A stretch of 64,000 bases of DNA from Ideonella_A intermedia_A (GTDB taxonomy: Bacteria > Pseudomonadota > Gammaproteobacteria > Burkholderiales > Burkholderiaceae_C), in the NCBI GenBank assembly GCA_943370175.1, contig CALRPU020000020.1, forward strand, positions 40,591-104,590, in the 5' to 3' direction. The notes beneath the pieces were generated by a model. It worked only from the letters and a program-made list of their open reading frames with translations. It searched no databases and was not told the DNA's origin. Shown here in pieces: positions 22,606 through 31,257 of this stretch. Numbering within the stretch: position 1 is the first letter of the stretch; the number at the start of each line of letters is the position of its first letter. The translations under genes and the position numbers were made by a program.

Positions 22606-24123
22606 ATGACGCTGGAGATCACGCACCGACGCCCCCCCGACGCTCTGACCCACCGCAAAAGCCCACGGTCAACGCCCGGCCGCCTCGGGACGCGGTGGCG
22701 CTGGATGGGCCTGGCCGCGCTGCTGTGTGCGGGCACGGCCCTGGCGCAAGGACGCGGCGCCTCGGCGACCCTGCCGGCCGAGATCAACGCGGAACTGCAG
22801 CGCGCCCAGTTGCCCGCGCAGGCCCTGGTGGCCATCGTGCAAGACGTGGACGGCGCCAGCCCACGCCTCGCCTGGCGCCCGCGCGAGCCGGTGAACCCCG
22901 CGTCGCTGATGAAGCTGCTGACCACGCAGGCCGCACTGGACCTGCTGGGGCCCAGCTGGCGCTGGAAGACACCCGTTTGGCTGGACGGCCGCCTGAGCGC
23001 GGCCGGTGATGGCGCCCGGCCCGGTGCGTTTCGCGGCCAGGTCGTCATCAAGGGCAGCGGCGACCCGAGCCTCGTCATCGAGCGGCTGTGGCTGCTGGGG
23101 CGGCGCTTGCAACAGCTGGGCGTGCGCGACATCGACGGCGACATCGTGCTCGACCGCAGTGCCTTCGAGCTGCCGGCCCAGGACCCGGCGGACTTCGACG
23201 GGGAAGCCTTGCGGCCGTACAACGTCCGCCCCGACGCCCTGCTGTTCAACCTCAAGGCCGTGCAGCTGAGCGTGCGGCCCGACGCCGGGGCCGGGGTGGC
23301 GCGCATCGCCATCGAACCCCCGCTGGCCGGGCTGGCCGTCGACGCCACGGTGCCGCTGAACGCCGAGCCCTGCGGCGACTGGCGCACTGGCCTGAAGGCA
23401 GACCTCGCCCACCCAAGCCGTTGGCGCTTTGCAGGCAGCTACCCCGCGGCCTGCGGCGAGCGGAGCTGGCCGGTGGCCCCGCCCGAGGCAGAACGCACGA
23501 ACGCACGGCTGCTGGACGCGTTGTGGCGCTCGATGGGCGGCGGGCTCAGCGGGCAGGTGCGCGATGGGCTGGCGCCGACCTCGGCGCCCCCCAGCTTCGA
23601 GCTCGAATCGCCGCCGCTCGCCGACGTGGTGCGCGACATCAACAAGTTCAGCAACAACGTGATGGCGCAGCAGCTGTTCCTGAGCCTGCCCTTGGCCCTC
23701 GAGGGTCGCGGCAACCCCAGCGCCGCCCGCGCGCTGTTGACGCGCTGGGCCACCGAGCGGCTGGGCGCCGAGGCGGACGGGCTGGTGGTGGACAACGGGT
23801 CCGGGCTCTCGCGAGACAACCGCGTGAGCGCCGCGCTGTTGGCGCAGCTGTTGCAGCGCGCCTGGGCGGGACCAACGATGTCCGACCTGCTGAGTTCGCT
23901 GCCGGCCAGCGGCCTGGACGGCACGCTCAGGCGCTCGCGACTGGCGCCAGGCCGGGCGCACCTCAAGACCGGCTCATTGCGCGACGTGGCCGGCATCGCC
24001 GGCTATGTGCTGGCCGACAACGGCCGGCGCCGCATCGTGGTGGCCGTCTTGAACCACCCGAACGCCCAGGGGGGGCGGGCCGTGCTCGACGCCGTGACCC
24101 AGTGGGCCATGACGGCGCCTTGA
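22606..24123 (+). CDS. dacB: D-alanyl-D-alanine carboxypeptidase/endopeptidase (PBP4, DacB)
   Basis: Periplasmic penicillin-binding protein of the S13 family trimming and cleaving peptidoglycan cross-links. The 505-residue protein has a basic N-terminus and a signal peptide (WMGLAALLCAGTALAQG, about 33-49). Active-site motifs are all present: SLMK (S100-K103), SNN (349-351) and KTG (454-456), with a large domain inserted between the first two as in E. coli PBP4. The ATG at 22606 follows a GTTGG stretch with no strong Shine-Dalgarno. It converges with the GDSL-like gene. Confidence 0.93.
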   Translation: MTLEITHRRPPDALTHRKSPRSTPGRLGTRWRWMGLAALLCAGTALAQGRGASATLPAEINAELQRAQLPAQALVAIVQDVDGASPRLAWRPREPVNPASLMKLLTTQAALDLLGPSWRWKTPVWLDGRLSAAGDGARPGAFRGQVVIKGSGDPSLVIERLWLLGRRLQQLGVRDIDGDIVLDRSAFELPAQDPADFDGEALRPYNVRPDALLFNLKAVQLSVRPDAGAGVARIAIEPPLAGLAVDATVPLNAEPCGDWRTGLKADLAHPSRWRFAGSYPAACGERSWPVAPPEAERTNARLLDALWRSMGGGLSGQVRDGLAPTSAPPSFELESPPLADVVRDINKFSNNVMAQQLFLSLPLALEGRGNPSAARALLTRWATERLGAEADGLVVDNGSGLSRDNRVSAALLAQLLQRAWAGPTMSDLLSSLPASGLDGTLRRSRLAPGRAHLKTGSLRDVAGIAGYVLADNGRRRIVVAVLNHPNAQGGRAVLDAVTQWAMTAP

Positions 24124-24134
24124 CAGCGCCATGA

Positions 24135-24151
24135 CGCCGACGGCGTCGGCG
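24135..24151. terminator. hairpin between convergent dacB and GDSL-like genes
   Basis: CGCCGA / TCGGCG, a 6-bp perfect stem with a 5-base loop, lies 12 bases after the dacB stop and 17 bases after the opposing stop. There is no T-run; it may terminate both transcripts weakly. Confidence 0.3.
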
Positions 24152-24167
24152 CCCGATCAAAGGGCGG

Positions 24168-25151
24168 TCAGAAGGGGTTGTTGCGCGCGACCGATTCGGC
24201 GAGCACGCCAATCTGGGCGTGCGCCCCCGCGCTCATGTTGATCGAGTCGGCCCACAGCCAGCTGGTGCCGTTGGCGGCGGCGCCGGTCGAGTCGGTGCCC
24301 AGCGTGAGCGTCGTGCAGGTGGGCGCGACCGCGGTGGACAGGCAAGCCGCCTGAGTCACGTTGACGAAGCCGAAGCTGCTGGGGAACTTGACCACGGTTT
24401 GCAGCCGCTCGTCCGACTGGACCAGGCCGATTTTGCGGCCGTCGTTCAGGATGCCCACGCGCAGCCTGGCGTTGAAACGGTCGACCAGCGAGGTCAGGAA
24501 CGCGGCGCGGTCGATGTCCTTCTTGGTCGCCTGCTCGGCCAGCGCAAACGGCGTCTGACCCAGGTCGATCACCTTGGCCAGCACCACCTTGCCGCCGGCG
24601 TTGGCGATGCGGTTGACCTGGTTGGCCAGGGCGGTGCCCGCGGCTTCGACCGCGGCCGTGACGTCGGCGGCCGAAGCGGTCGGGTAGCGGCGGTACTGCT
24701 CAAGCACGTCATTGGCCCCGACCATCACCGTGACCATGTCGCTGGCGCTGATCCCGCCCGAGGCGAGCTGCTGGTCGATTTGCGCCGTCACGTCGGCCAC
24801 CTTGGCGCCCGGCTTGGCGAGGATGCGGCTCGTCGGCGAGGCCACCGCATTCGGGTTGCACTGTGGGAACGCCAGGCCGTAGCTGTTGGACACGTACTGG
24901 ACCCAGATCGGATTGACCGTGCAGTCCAGCTTGCTGTTGTCGGTGGTCAGGCCGTTGACGGTGTACTTGGTGCCGTCGGCGTTGATGACGCTGGCCTCGT
25001 CGCCGAAGACCAGCACACGCTGCGGCACGTAGGCGACCAGCTGCTGACCACCGCCGCAACCGGCAAGCAGGGCCGTCGCACCCGCCACCATGGCCGTGGC
25101 CAACACTGTGCGCCGCAACGCCCCACGAGCCATCAGACCGGACATCGACAT
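24168..25151 (-). CDS. GDSL/SGNH-like lipoprotein with altered nucleophile motif
   Basis: A 327-residue lipoprotein (lipobox ALLAGC, Cys 32; TGGAG five bases before the ATG). The SGNH order is visible: block I VLVFGDEAS in place of the usual FGDSLS, block III VGANDVLE (GxND) and a C-terminal WADSINMSAGAHAQIG with the Asp/His pair spaced like the DxxH block. The serine normally serving as nucleophile is Glu here; a Ser remains two residues later. It may be a non-hydrolytic or altered member. Cys residues in DCTVNP, FPQCNP, AACLST and PTCTTL could form disulfides. Substrate unknown. Confidence 0.8.
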   Translation of the reverse strand: MSMSGLMARGALRRTVLATAMVAGATALLAGCGGGQQLVAYVPQRVLVFGDEASVINADGTKYTVNGLTTDNSKLDCTVNPIWVQYVSNSYGLAFPQCNPNAVASPTSRILAKPGAKVADVTAQIDQQLASGGISASDMVTVMVGANDVLEQYRRYPTASAADVTAAVEAAGTALANQVNRIANAGGKVVLAKVIDLGQTPFALAEQATKKDIDRAAFLTSLVDRFNARLRVGILNDGRKIGLVQSDERLQTVVKFPSSFGFVNVTQAACLSTAVAPTCTTLTLGTDSTGAAANGTSWLWADSINMSAGAHAQIGVLAESVARNNPF

Positions 25152-25230
25152 AGACACTCCAAAAAGAATCAGCAAGCGGTGAATGAGGCGGCGGCCATCA
25201 AAGAGTTCAATGGACGGCTCGAGCCCGCCA

Positions 25231-26226
25231 TTATCGGGTGGCGGCGCGTTGAAGGCGGTCGCGCACCCCTTCCCATGCCGGGTCGTCGGGGGGCACTTCG
25301 ACCCAGATCAGCCGAACGCCGGCGGCGTCGAAGTCGCGCAGCACGGCGAACAGTTCGCGAGCCACTTCGTCGGGGTGGGACGGCATGCGACGCCGCCGCA
25401 GGCCCTGCCGTGACGGCCCACCGGCCGCGGCGCCGCGCGAATATACCGCCACGTCGGGCACGTCGTCGCCCAGCACCTGCAGTGCGGCCGCCAGCGTGAT
25501 GCTGTCCATCAGCCGCAGCGTGGCGCGTGGTGCGTAGTGCGATGCCAGGCTGCCCGAGCTGCGTGGCGCGTCGGCCCCGCGCTCGCGCAGGGGCTGCGAC
25601 GCGGCGTGCTCGATCTGCTCGCGCGTGAGCACGCCGGGGCGCAGCAGCACCGGGTGGTCGCCGCGGCAGTCCACGATGCTGGATTCGATGCCGACCTCAC
25701 AGGCGCCGCCGTCCAACACCAGCAGCTGATCGCCGAAGTCGGCCACCACGTGGGCCGCGGTGGTCGGGCTGATGCGGCCGAACAGGTTGGCGCTGGGTGC
25801 AGCGACCCCGGGCACGCCGTGCCGCGCCGCCGCCTGCAGCAGCGCGCGCGCCACCGGGTGCGCCGGGCAACGCAGGCCGATGCTGTCCTGGGCGCCCGCT
25901 GCGGCGGTGGCCACCCCTGCGCGGCGGTTCAGGATCAGCGTGACCGGGCCGGGCCAGAACGCCCGCGCCAGGCGACGGGCCAGCGGGGTGAACGCCGGCG
26001 TGAAGGCCAGCGCTTCGGCCTCGCCCAGCACGTGCACGATCAAGGGGTGATCGGGCGGTCGTCCCTTGGCGGCGAAGATGGCGGTCACCGCCTGGTCGTC
26101 GTCGGCGCGCGCGCCCAGGCCGTAGACGGTTTCGGTCGGCAGGGCCACAAGGCGGCCTGCGGCCAAGGCCTGCGCCGCCCGCTCGACCGCGGCCGGGTCG
26201 TGGCCGTCAAGCACCGGTTGGGCCAT
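25231..26226 (-). CDS. L-threonylcarbamoyladenylate synthase (Sua5 type)
   Basis: Makes threonylcarbamoyl-AMP from Thr, bicarbonate and ATP for tRNA t6A37. The 331 residues comprise a YrdC domain (about 10-200: LVALPTETVYGLGA, AAKGRPPDHPLIVHV, PGPVTLIL, APSANLFGRISPTTA) plus the C-terminal Sua5 domain of the long form, joined by the SSGSLASHYAPRA linker. It is the last gene of the purE-purK-sua5 cluster, 12 bases after purK. The partner gene tsaB is about 7 kb away in this window. Confidence 0.93.
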   Translation of the reverse strand: MAQPVLDGHDPAAVERAAQALAAGRLVALPTETVYGLGARADDDQAVTAIFAAKGRPPDHPLIVHVLGEAEALAFTPAFTPLARRLARAFWPGPVTLILNRRAGVATAAAGAQDSIGLRCPAHPVARALLQAAARHGVPGVAAPSANLFGRISPTTAAHVVADFGDQLLVLDGGACEVGIESSIVDCRGDHPVLLRPGVLTREQIEHAASQPLRERGADAPRSSGSLASHYAPRATLRLMDSITLAAALQVLGDDVPDVAVYSRGAAAGGPSRQGLRRRRMPSHPDEVARELFAVLRDFDAAGVRLIWVEVPPDDPAWEGVRDRLQRAATR

Positions 26227-26238
26227 GCGCCAAGGGCG

Positions 26239-27447
26239 TCAGAACGACGGCAGGCCGAGCAACGCGGCCGCCTGCAAGGCCACCGCCCGCGCGGACGCCG
26301 CGTCGGCCGCCGTGATGGTGAGGTGGCCCATCTTGCGACCCGGGCGGGGCGTGGCCTTGCCATACAGATGCAGGTGCACCCCGGGGAGCGCCAACACCTC
26401 GGCCCAGCGCGGGGTGTGCTCGCGCCCGTCGGCGGCAAACCACAGGTCGCCGAGCAAGTTGAGCATCACAGCGGGGGAATGCAGTCGCGGGGCGACCAGC
26501 GGCGCCCCCACCAGGCAGCGCACCTGCAACTCGAACTGCGAGACATCGCAGGCGTCGATGCTGTAGTGGCCGGAGTTGTGCGGGCGCGGCGCCATTTCAT
26601 TGGCCACCAGCACGCTGCCGCCCTGGCCATCGTCGACGATGAAGAATTCGACGCAGAGCACCCCCACGTAGCGCAGCGAGTCGGCCAGGGCGCGGGCGGC
26701 GTCGACCGCCTGGCGCGCCAGCGCCGGCGACACCGCGGGCGCCGGCACCTGGGTCACCGCCAGGATGCCGTCGCGGTGCAGGTTCTGCTGCACCGGCAGC
26801 TCGACCATGTCGCCCTGCGCGCTGCGCGCCACGATGACGCTGAGTTCAACCTGCAGCGCGAGTCGCTTTTCGAGCACGCAGTCGGCCTGCCCCAGCTGCT
26901 GCCACGCCGCGGCCAGCTCGGCACGGTTGCCGACGCGGGCCTGGCCCTTGCCGTCGTAGCCCAGCCGGGCGGTTTTCAGGATGCCCGGCAGCAAGCTGTC
27001 GCTGACGTCGGCGAGTTGCGCCGCCGAGCCGATCAGCGCGTGCGGCGCGCAGGGCACCCCGGCGCGCTTGAAGTGCGCCTTCTCGGCGGCGCGGTCCTGG
27101 CACACGGCCACGGCCTCGGACGACGGCGCCACGCGGCGGTGCGCGCCCAGCGTCACCAGCGCCTCGGCGGGCACGTTTTCGAACTCGGTGGTAATGGCTG
27201 CGCAGCGCTGCATCAACTGCGCCAGAGCCTGCTCGTCGAGGTACGGGGCCTCGATGCGGTAGTGAGCCACCATGCCCGCCGGGCTGGCCGGGTCGGCGTC
27301 GAGCACGGCGGTGAAGTAACCCATCTGCTGAGCGGCCTGCACAAACATGCGGCCGAGCTGGCCGCCGCCCATCACCCCCAGCGTGGCGCCGGGCGGAATC
27401 AATCCGGCGCCGGCCGGTGTGGAACCCGAGGGGGCGTGAGCGCTCAT
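26239..27447 (-). CDS. purK: N5-carboxyaminoimidazole ribonucleotide synthase
   Basis: ATP-grasp enzyme of purine synthesis converting AIR and bicarbonate to N5-CAIR, the substrate for PurE. The 402 residues show GVMGGGQLGRMF near the start, TTEFENVPAEAL, KTARLGYDGKGQ, ECVLEK-like DCVLEKRLAL, and NEMAPRPHNSGHYSIDAC, all diagnostic of PurK. It lies 17 bases after purE and 12 before sua5 and no Shine-Dalgarno stands out, so it is probably read on the purE transcript. Confidence 0.95.
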   Translation of the reverse strand: MSAHAPSGSTPAGAGLIPPGATLGVMGGGQLGRMFVQAAQQMGYFTAVLDADPASPAGMVAHYRIEAPYLDEQALAQLMQRCAAITTEFENVPAEALVTLGAHRRVAPSSEAVAVCQDRAAEKAHFKRAGVPCAPHALIGSAAQLADVSDSLLPGILKTARLGYDGKGQARVGNRAELAAAWQQLGQADCVLEKRLALQVELSVIVARSAQGDMVELPVQQNLHRDGILAVTQVPAPAVSPALARQAVDAARALADSLRYVGVLCVEFFIVDDGQGGSVLVANEMAPRPHNSGHYSIDACDVSQFELQVRCLVGAPLVAPRLHSPAVMLNLLGDLWFAADGREHTPRWAEVLALPGVHLHLYGKATPRPGRKMGHLTITAADAASARAVALQAAALLGLPSF

Positions 27448-27464
27448 GGCAAGGGAGGGTCAGG

Positions 27465-27962
27465 TCAGGTCAGTTGCGCGCTCATGGCGCGGGCGGCATC
27501 GCGTTGGGCCGAGCGGAAAGCGTCGAGGCGCGCACGCAAGGCGGGGTCGGACGTGGCCATCATCGCCACCGCGAACAGGGCCGCATTGGCGGCGCCCGCG
27601 GTGCCGATGGCGAAGGTGGCGACCGGTATGCCCTTGGGCATCTGAACGATGGAGTGCAGCGAGTCCACGCCCTGCAGGTGCCGGCTGGCCACCGGGACAC
27701 CGAGCACCGGCACCGTGGTCTTGGCCGCCAGCATGCCCGGCAGGTGGGCCGCGCCCCCCGCGCCCGCGATGATCGCGCGCAGGCCGCGGTCGGCAGCCTC
27801 CTGGGCGTAGGCAAACATGTCGTCGGGCATGCGGTGGGCCGAGACCACCCGCGCTTCGTAGGCGATGCCGAACTCGGTCAGAATCTCGGCGGCGCAGCGC
27901 ATGGTCTCCCAGTCGCTGCTGGACCCCATGACAACGCCCACCATCACAGTCGGGCCGGTCAC
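27465..27962 (-). CDS. purE: N5-carboxyaminoimidazole ribonucleotide mutase
   Basis: Rearranges N5-CAIR to CAIR in purine synthesis. Class I PurE motifs: VVMGSSSDWETM, ARVVSAHRMPDDMF, IAGAGGAAHLPGMLAAKT and LDSLHSI-like VDSLHSIVQMPKGIPV. Start choice is uncertain: a GTG at 27962 gives 165 residues and spacing before MGSSSDW like that of E. coli PurE; an ATG at 27944 gives 159. A nine-codon leader frame beginning at 27988 ends with a TGA overlapping that GTG. TACAAT lies upstream at 27995-28000. The gene is divergent from cnoX. Confidence 0.92.
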   Translation of the reverse strand: MTGPTVMVGVVMGSSSDWETMRCAAEILTEFGIAYEARVVSAHRMPDDMFAYAQEAADRGLRAIIAGAGGAAHLPGMLAAKTTVPVLGVPVASRHLQGVDSLHSIVQMPKGIPVATFAIGTAGAANAALFAVAMMATSDPALRARLDAFRSAQRDAARAMSAQLT

Positions 27963-27994
27963 GGGCAAGGTCTCGTCGGTCGCGTCATCCTTGA

Positions 27995-28000
27995 ATTGTA
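27995..28000 (-). promoter_or_regulatory. -10 element of purE operon
   Basis: TACAAT on the minus strand, inside TACAATTCA, a 9-mer that also occurs upstream of fba. No good -35 at 17 bases. A PurR-like palindrome was looked for and not seen. Confidence 0.35.
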
Positions 28001-28111
28001 GGTGGCGCGACTCCACGTCCTTGCCAGGTGCCGGCGTGCCGGTGCCCGACCGGCCGATCGGTCGACGTGCCCCGCCCCTGACCCCGCCCAGCCCCACCGA
28101 GCCCTGCCACC

Positions 28112-29062
28112 ATGATCGACATTTCCCTGCAGAACTTCGAAACCGACCTGATCAACGGCTCGGTCCAGCAGCCGGTCCTGCTCGACATCTGGGCGCCATG
28201 GTGCGGCCCGTGCAAGTCGCTGGGACCGGTGCTGGAGAAGCTCGAAGTGGCCTACGCGGGCCGCTTCAAACTGGCCAAGTTGAATTCGGACGAACAACCT
28301 GAAATTGCCGGCCAGCTGTCGCAGATGTTCGGCGTGCGCAGCATTCCGTTTTGCGTCATGTTCAAGGACGGCCAGCCCGTCGACGGCTTCGTCGGGGCCT
28401 TGCCGGAAGCCAAGATCCGCGAGTTCCTCGACAAGCACGTGCCCACCGCCGAAGCCCTCGCATCAGACGAGGACCTCGAGGCCGCCGAGGAACTGCTGGC
28501 GGAGGGCGACACCGACAGCGCCATCGAAAAGCTGCAGGAAGCCCTCGCCATCAATCCGGCCAATGACACCGCGCGCTACGACTACCTGCGCGCCTTGCTG
28601 CAGGTGGGCCGGCTCGACGAAGCGCGCCGCGCGCTGGAGCCGACCCTGGGGCGTGTGATCCCGGACCTGCGCTTCAACGCCTGCCAGCTGTGGCTGCAGG
28701 CCTGCGACCGCGCGGCCCAAGGCCGCGGCGCCGACGAACTGCGGGCCGCCATCACGGCGAACAAGCGCGACTTCGAGGCCCGCCATGAACTGGCACAGCA
28801 CCACTTCGCCGCCCAGCGCTTCACCGACGCCATGGACGAATTGCTCGAAATCATCATGCGCGACAAGGCCTGGAGCGACGAACTGGCCCGCCGCACCTAT
28901 GTGGCGATCCTGGAGGTGATGGCCAAGCCCGCCGCCCCGCCGGCCAAACCAGAGGCAGGCGCCGCCAAGGGCACGCTGGAGTTGGCCGGCAAGGTCACCA
29001 CCGCCCCCAGCGACCCTGTGATCGACAGCTACCGCCGCAAACTGAGCATGGCCTTGTTCTGA
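28112..29062 (+). CDS. cnoX: thioredoxin-TPR chaperedoxin, CnoX/YbbN family
   Basis: A 316-residue protein with an N-terminal thioredoxin domain (1-110; WAPWCGPCK with C31 and C34; SIPFCVMFK containing the cis-Pro) and a C-terminal helical TPR-like region (115-270: LEAAEELLAEGDTDSAIEKLQEALAINP, then DELLEIIMRD). CnoX proteins hand unfolded or oxidised clients to GroEL and protect cysteines. Unlike the E. coli protein, this one keeps a canonical CGPC, so it may be redox-active like the Caulobacter member. It is divergent from purE and its stop abuts the stop of the opposing TPR gene. Confidence 0.88.
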   Translation: MIDISLQNFETDLINGSVQQPVLLDIWAPWCGPCKSLGPVLEKLEVAYAGRFKLAKLNSDEQPEIAGQLSQMFGVRSIPFCVMFKDGQPVDGFVGALPEAKIREFLDKHVPTAEALASDEDLEAAEELLAEGDTDSAIEKLQEALAINPANDTARYDYLRALLQVGRLDEARRALEPTLGRVIPDLRFNACQLWLQACDRAAQGRGADELRAAITANKRDFEARHELAQHHFAAQRFTDAMDELLEIIMRDKAWSDELARRTYVAILEVMAKPAAPPAKPEAGAAKGTLELAGKVTTAPSDPVIDSYRRKLSMALF

Positions 29063-30187
29063 TCAACGCGGAAGCGGCAGGTCGGCGAACAAGGCCAGCA
29101 GCCGGGATTGGTCGCGCCGGTGGCGCGCCCACAGGTCGCGCGAGCGGCCTTCGTGGTCGAGCGCCAAGTCGGTCTGGCCCGCGGCCCTGAACACCTGGGC
29201 GATGCGCGCATGGGCCACGGCCAGGTCATCAGCGTGCATGGCCGGGTCGATGGTGGCCGCTGCCGCCGCCGCGTCGCGCAAGGCGCCTTCGCGGTCGGCG
29301 CAGCGCCAGCGGCACCAGGCCATGTCGGCCAGGAAGGTCGCGGACAGGCGTCCAAGGCCTTGGCGCCGGGCATCTTGCCAATGGCGTTCGTACAACACCA
29401 GCGCTTGCGCGGCCTCGCCCAAGGCGGACAAGGCACCGGCGCGCTGCATCGGCACCATCGCGTCCAAGGCGGTCCCGCCGAGCCAGCCGGCCAGGTTGTC
29501 AGCCGCCTCCGCGCCGGCCAAGGCCTGCCGCACGAACACCGGTGCGTCGCCGCCGAACACCGACGCCTGAACCGCGTGGTGGCTGCGCAACCAGGCGATG
29601 TTGTGGGTGATGGCCTGGAGCGTGGCCTCGTCCCCATCGCTGCTGGCTTCGCTGCGGGCCCGGGCGTACCAGGCCTGGGCGAGGTCAGCGCGTTCGGCGA
29701 AATGCAGCGCCACGGCCACGACGAGGCAGGCGCGTGACACGGCCGATCGGTCTGCGCCCTGCGTCCCTTCGCTGAGCATCAGGGCCTCTCTCACATGCGC
29801 AGCAGCCGCGTCGTGGTCGAGTTGGGCGTAGTCCATGTGTGCGAGCCAGGCGGAACTCAGCGCGCGGATGCGGGGCAGCTGGGCGGCCGTGCTCAAGGCG
29901 TGGGCGCGCTGCATGCGATCACGCGCTGCGCTGCTGAGGCTGGCGTAGTAGCGCACACAGCCGTCGGCAAAGCACAGCCAGGCGGTGACGGCCACCTGCG
30001 GCTGGCGGTCGAACTGGGCCTGCACCGCGTCGATCTCGGCGCGCGCCAAATCCAACTGCCCCAGCCGGGCGTGCATCGACGCCCGCTCGGCCCGCAGGCA
30101 AGCCTGCTCCACCGGGTGGGTGGCTTGTCGAATCTGGCTGTCCAACCGAGCCAGCAGCCGTGGCTCGGCCTGCCCCGGCCGACTCAC
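29063..30187 (-). CDS. TPR-like helical protein of unknown function
   Basis: A 374-residue, almost wholly alpha-helical protein with repeated Ala/Leu/Arg helix pairs (for example QACLRAERASMHARLGQ, ALSTAAQLPRIRALSSAW, DLAQAWYARARSEA, GALSALGEAAQALVLYERHW), resembling the MalT-type TPR array that in Burkholderiales often precedes a GGDEF output domain. No GGDEF, HTH or kinase motif is present and it ends at LLALFADLPLPR. GTG start, preceded by GGGGGT at six bases. It sits between purC and purE, interrupting the usual pur cluster. Regulatory or scaffold role is a guess. Confidence 0.65.
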   Translation of the reverse strand: MSRPGQAEPRLLARLDSQIRQATHPVEQACLRAERASMHARLGQLDLARAEIDAVQAQFDRQPQVAVTAWLCFADGCVRYYASLSSAARDRMQRAHALSTAAQLPRIRALSSAWLAHMDYAQLDHDAAAAHVREALMLSEGTQGADRSAVSRACLVVAVALHFAERADLAQAWYARARSEASSDGDEATLQAITHNIAWLRSHHAVQASVFGGDAPVFVRQALAGAEAADNLAGWLGGTALDAMVPMQRAGALSALGEAAQALVLYERHWQDARRQGLGRLSATFLADMAWCRWRCADREGALRDAAAAAATIDPAMHADDLAVAHARIAQVFRAAGQTDLALDHEGRSRDLWARHRRDQSRLLALFADLPLPR

Positions 30188-30230
30188 TGGCCACCCCCGT
30201 TGCCGCCCGCGGGCACGCCAAGGTGGCGGC

Positions 30231-31139
30231 TCACGTCGTCAGCCGTTGAAGTGCTTCACGGTATTTGTCCGCCGTGGCCTGAACCACGCTGGCAGGCAAG
30301 GCGGGGGCCGGGGCCTGCTTGTTCCACGGGGCGCCATCGACCTGCGCCTGTTCCAGCCAGTCGCGCACGAACTGCTTGTCGTAGCTGGGCGGATTTCGGC
30401 CGTCCTGCAGCGCCTGGGCGTGGCCTTCGACGGGCCAGAAGCGGGACGAATCCGGCGTCAACACCTCGTCCATCAAGGTCAGGCGACCTGCGTCGTCCAG
30501 ACCAAACTCGAACTTCGTGTCGGCGATGATGATGCCTTTGGCCAACGCGATGGCCGCGGCGCGCTGGTACAGGGCCAGGGCCGCGCTGCGCACTTGTCCT
30601 GCCAGCTCGGCCCCGACGATGCCGACCATGCGCTCGAAGCTGATGTTTTCGTCGTGGTCGCCCATCTCGGCCTTGGTGGCGGGCGTGAAGATCGGCTCGG
30701 GCAAGGGCGATGCGTTGCGCAGCCCCGGCGGCAAGGCAACACCGCAGACCTGCTGGCTGGCCTGGTACTCGGACCAGCCGCTGCCGGCGAGGTAGCCCCG
30801 CACCACCGCCTCGACCGGCAAGGGCTTCAGGCGCTTGACCAGCATGGACCGGCCGCGCACCTGCGCTCGTTCGTCGGCCGGCACGACCGACTCGGGATCG
30901 TCGCCGGTGAGGTGGTTCGGGACGATGTCATTCAACCGGTCGAACCACCACAACGCCATCGTGGTCAGCAAAGCGCCCTTGCCGGGGATGGGCTCGCCCA
31001 TCACCACGTCGAAGGCCGACAGGCGGTCTGACGCGATCATCAGGATGCGGTCGTGTCCCACCGCGTAGTTGTCGCGCACCTTGCCGCGGGCCAGCAACGG
31101 CAAAGACGTCAGGGTGGAGTTGAGCAGGGCAGAGGTCAT
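30231..31139 (-). CDS. purC: SAICAR synthase
   Basis: Joins CAIR and aspartate with ATP to give SAICAR in purine synthesis. The 302-residue length matches the longer proteobacterial/fungal-type enzyme. Motifs: LLARGKVRDNYAV near the start, IASDRLSAFDVVMGEPIPGKG, EAVVRGYLAGSGWSEY, IADTKFEFG and DEVLTPDSSRFWP. It follows fba by about 118 bases; TAAAAT at 31167-31172 may be a -10. purE and purK are about 3 kb further on, separated by the TPR gene and the oppositely oriented cnoX. Confidence 0.95.
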   Translation of the reverse strand: MTSALLNSTLTSLPLLARGKVRDNYAVGHDRILMIASDRLSAFDVVMGEPIPGKGALLTTMALWWFDRLNDIVPNHLTGDDPESVVPADERAQVRGRSMLVKRLKPLPVEAVVRGYLAGSGWSEYQASQQVCGVALPPGLRNASPLPEPIFTPATKAEMGDHDENISFERMVGIVGAELAGQVRSAALALYQRAAAIALAKGIIIADTKFEFGLDDAGRLTLMDEVLTPDSSRFWPVEGHAQALQDGRNPPSYDKQFVRDWLEQAQVDGAPWNKQAPAPALPASVVQATADKYREALQRLTT

Positions 31140-31257
31140 GGCCGGTCGGTCAAAAGAGAGGGCGTAATTTTAGGGACGCACCACCGACCGGCATCCTGCA
31201 AAGGTTGACGGCAGCGAGCCACTCGCTCGCATTTCCATCACCTTCCTGCCGCTTTGA

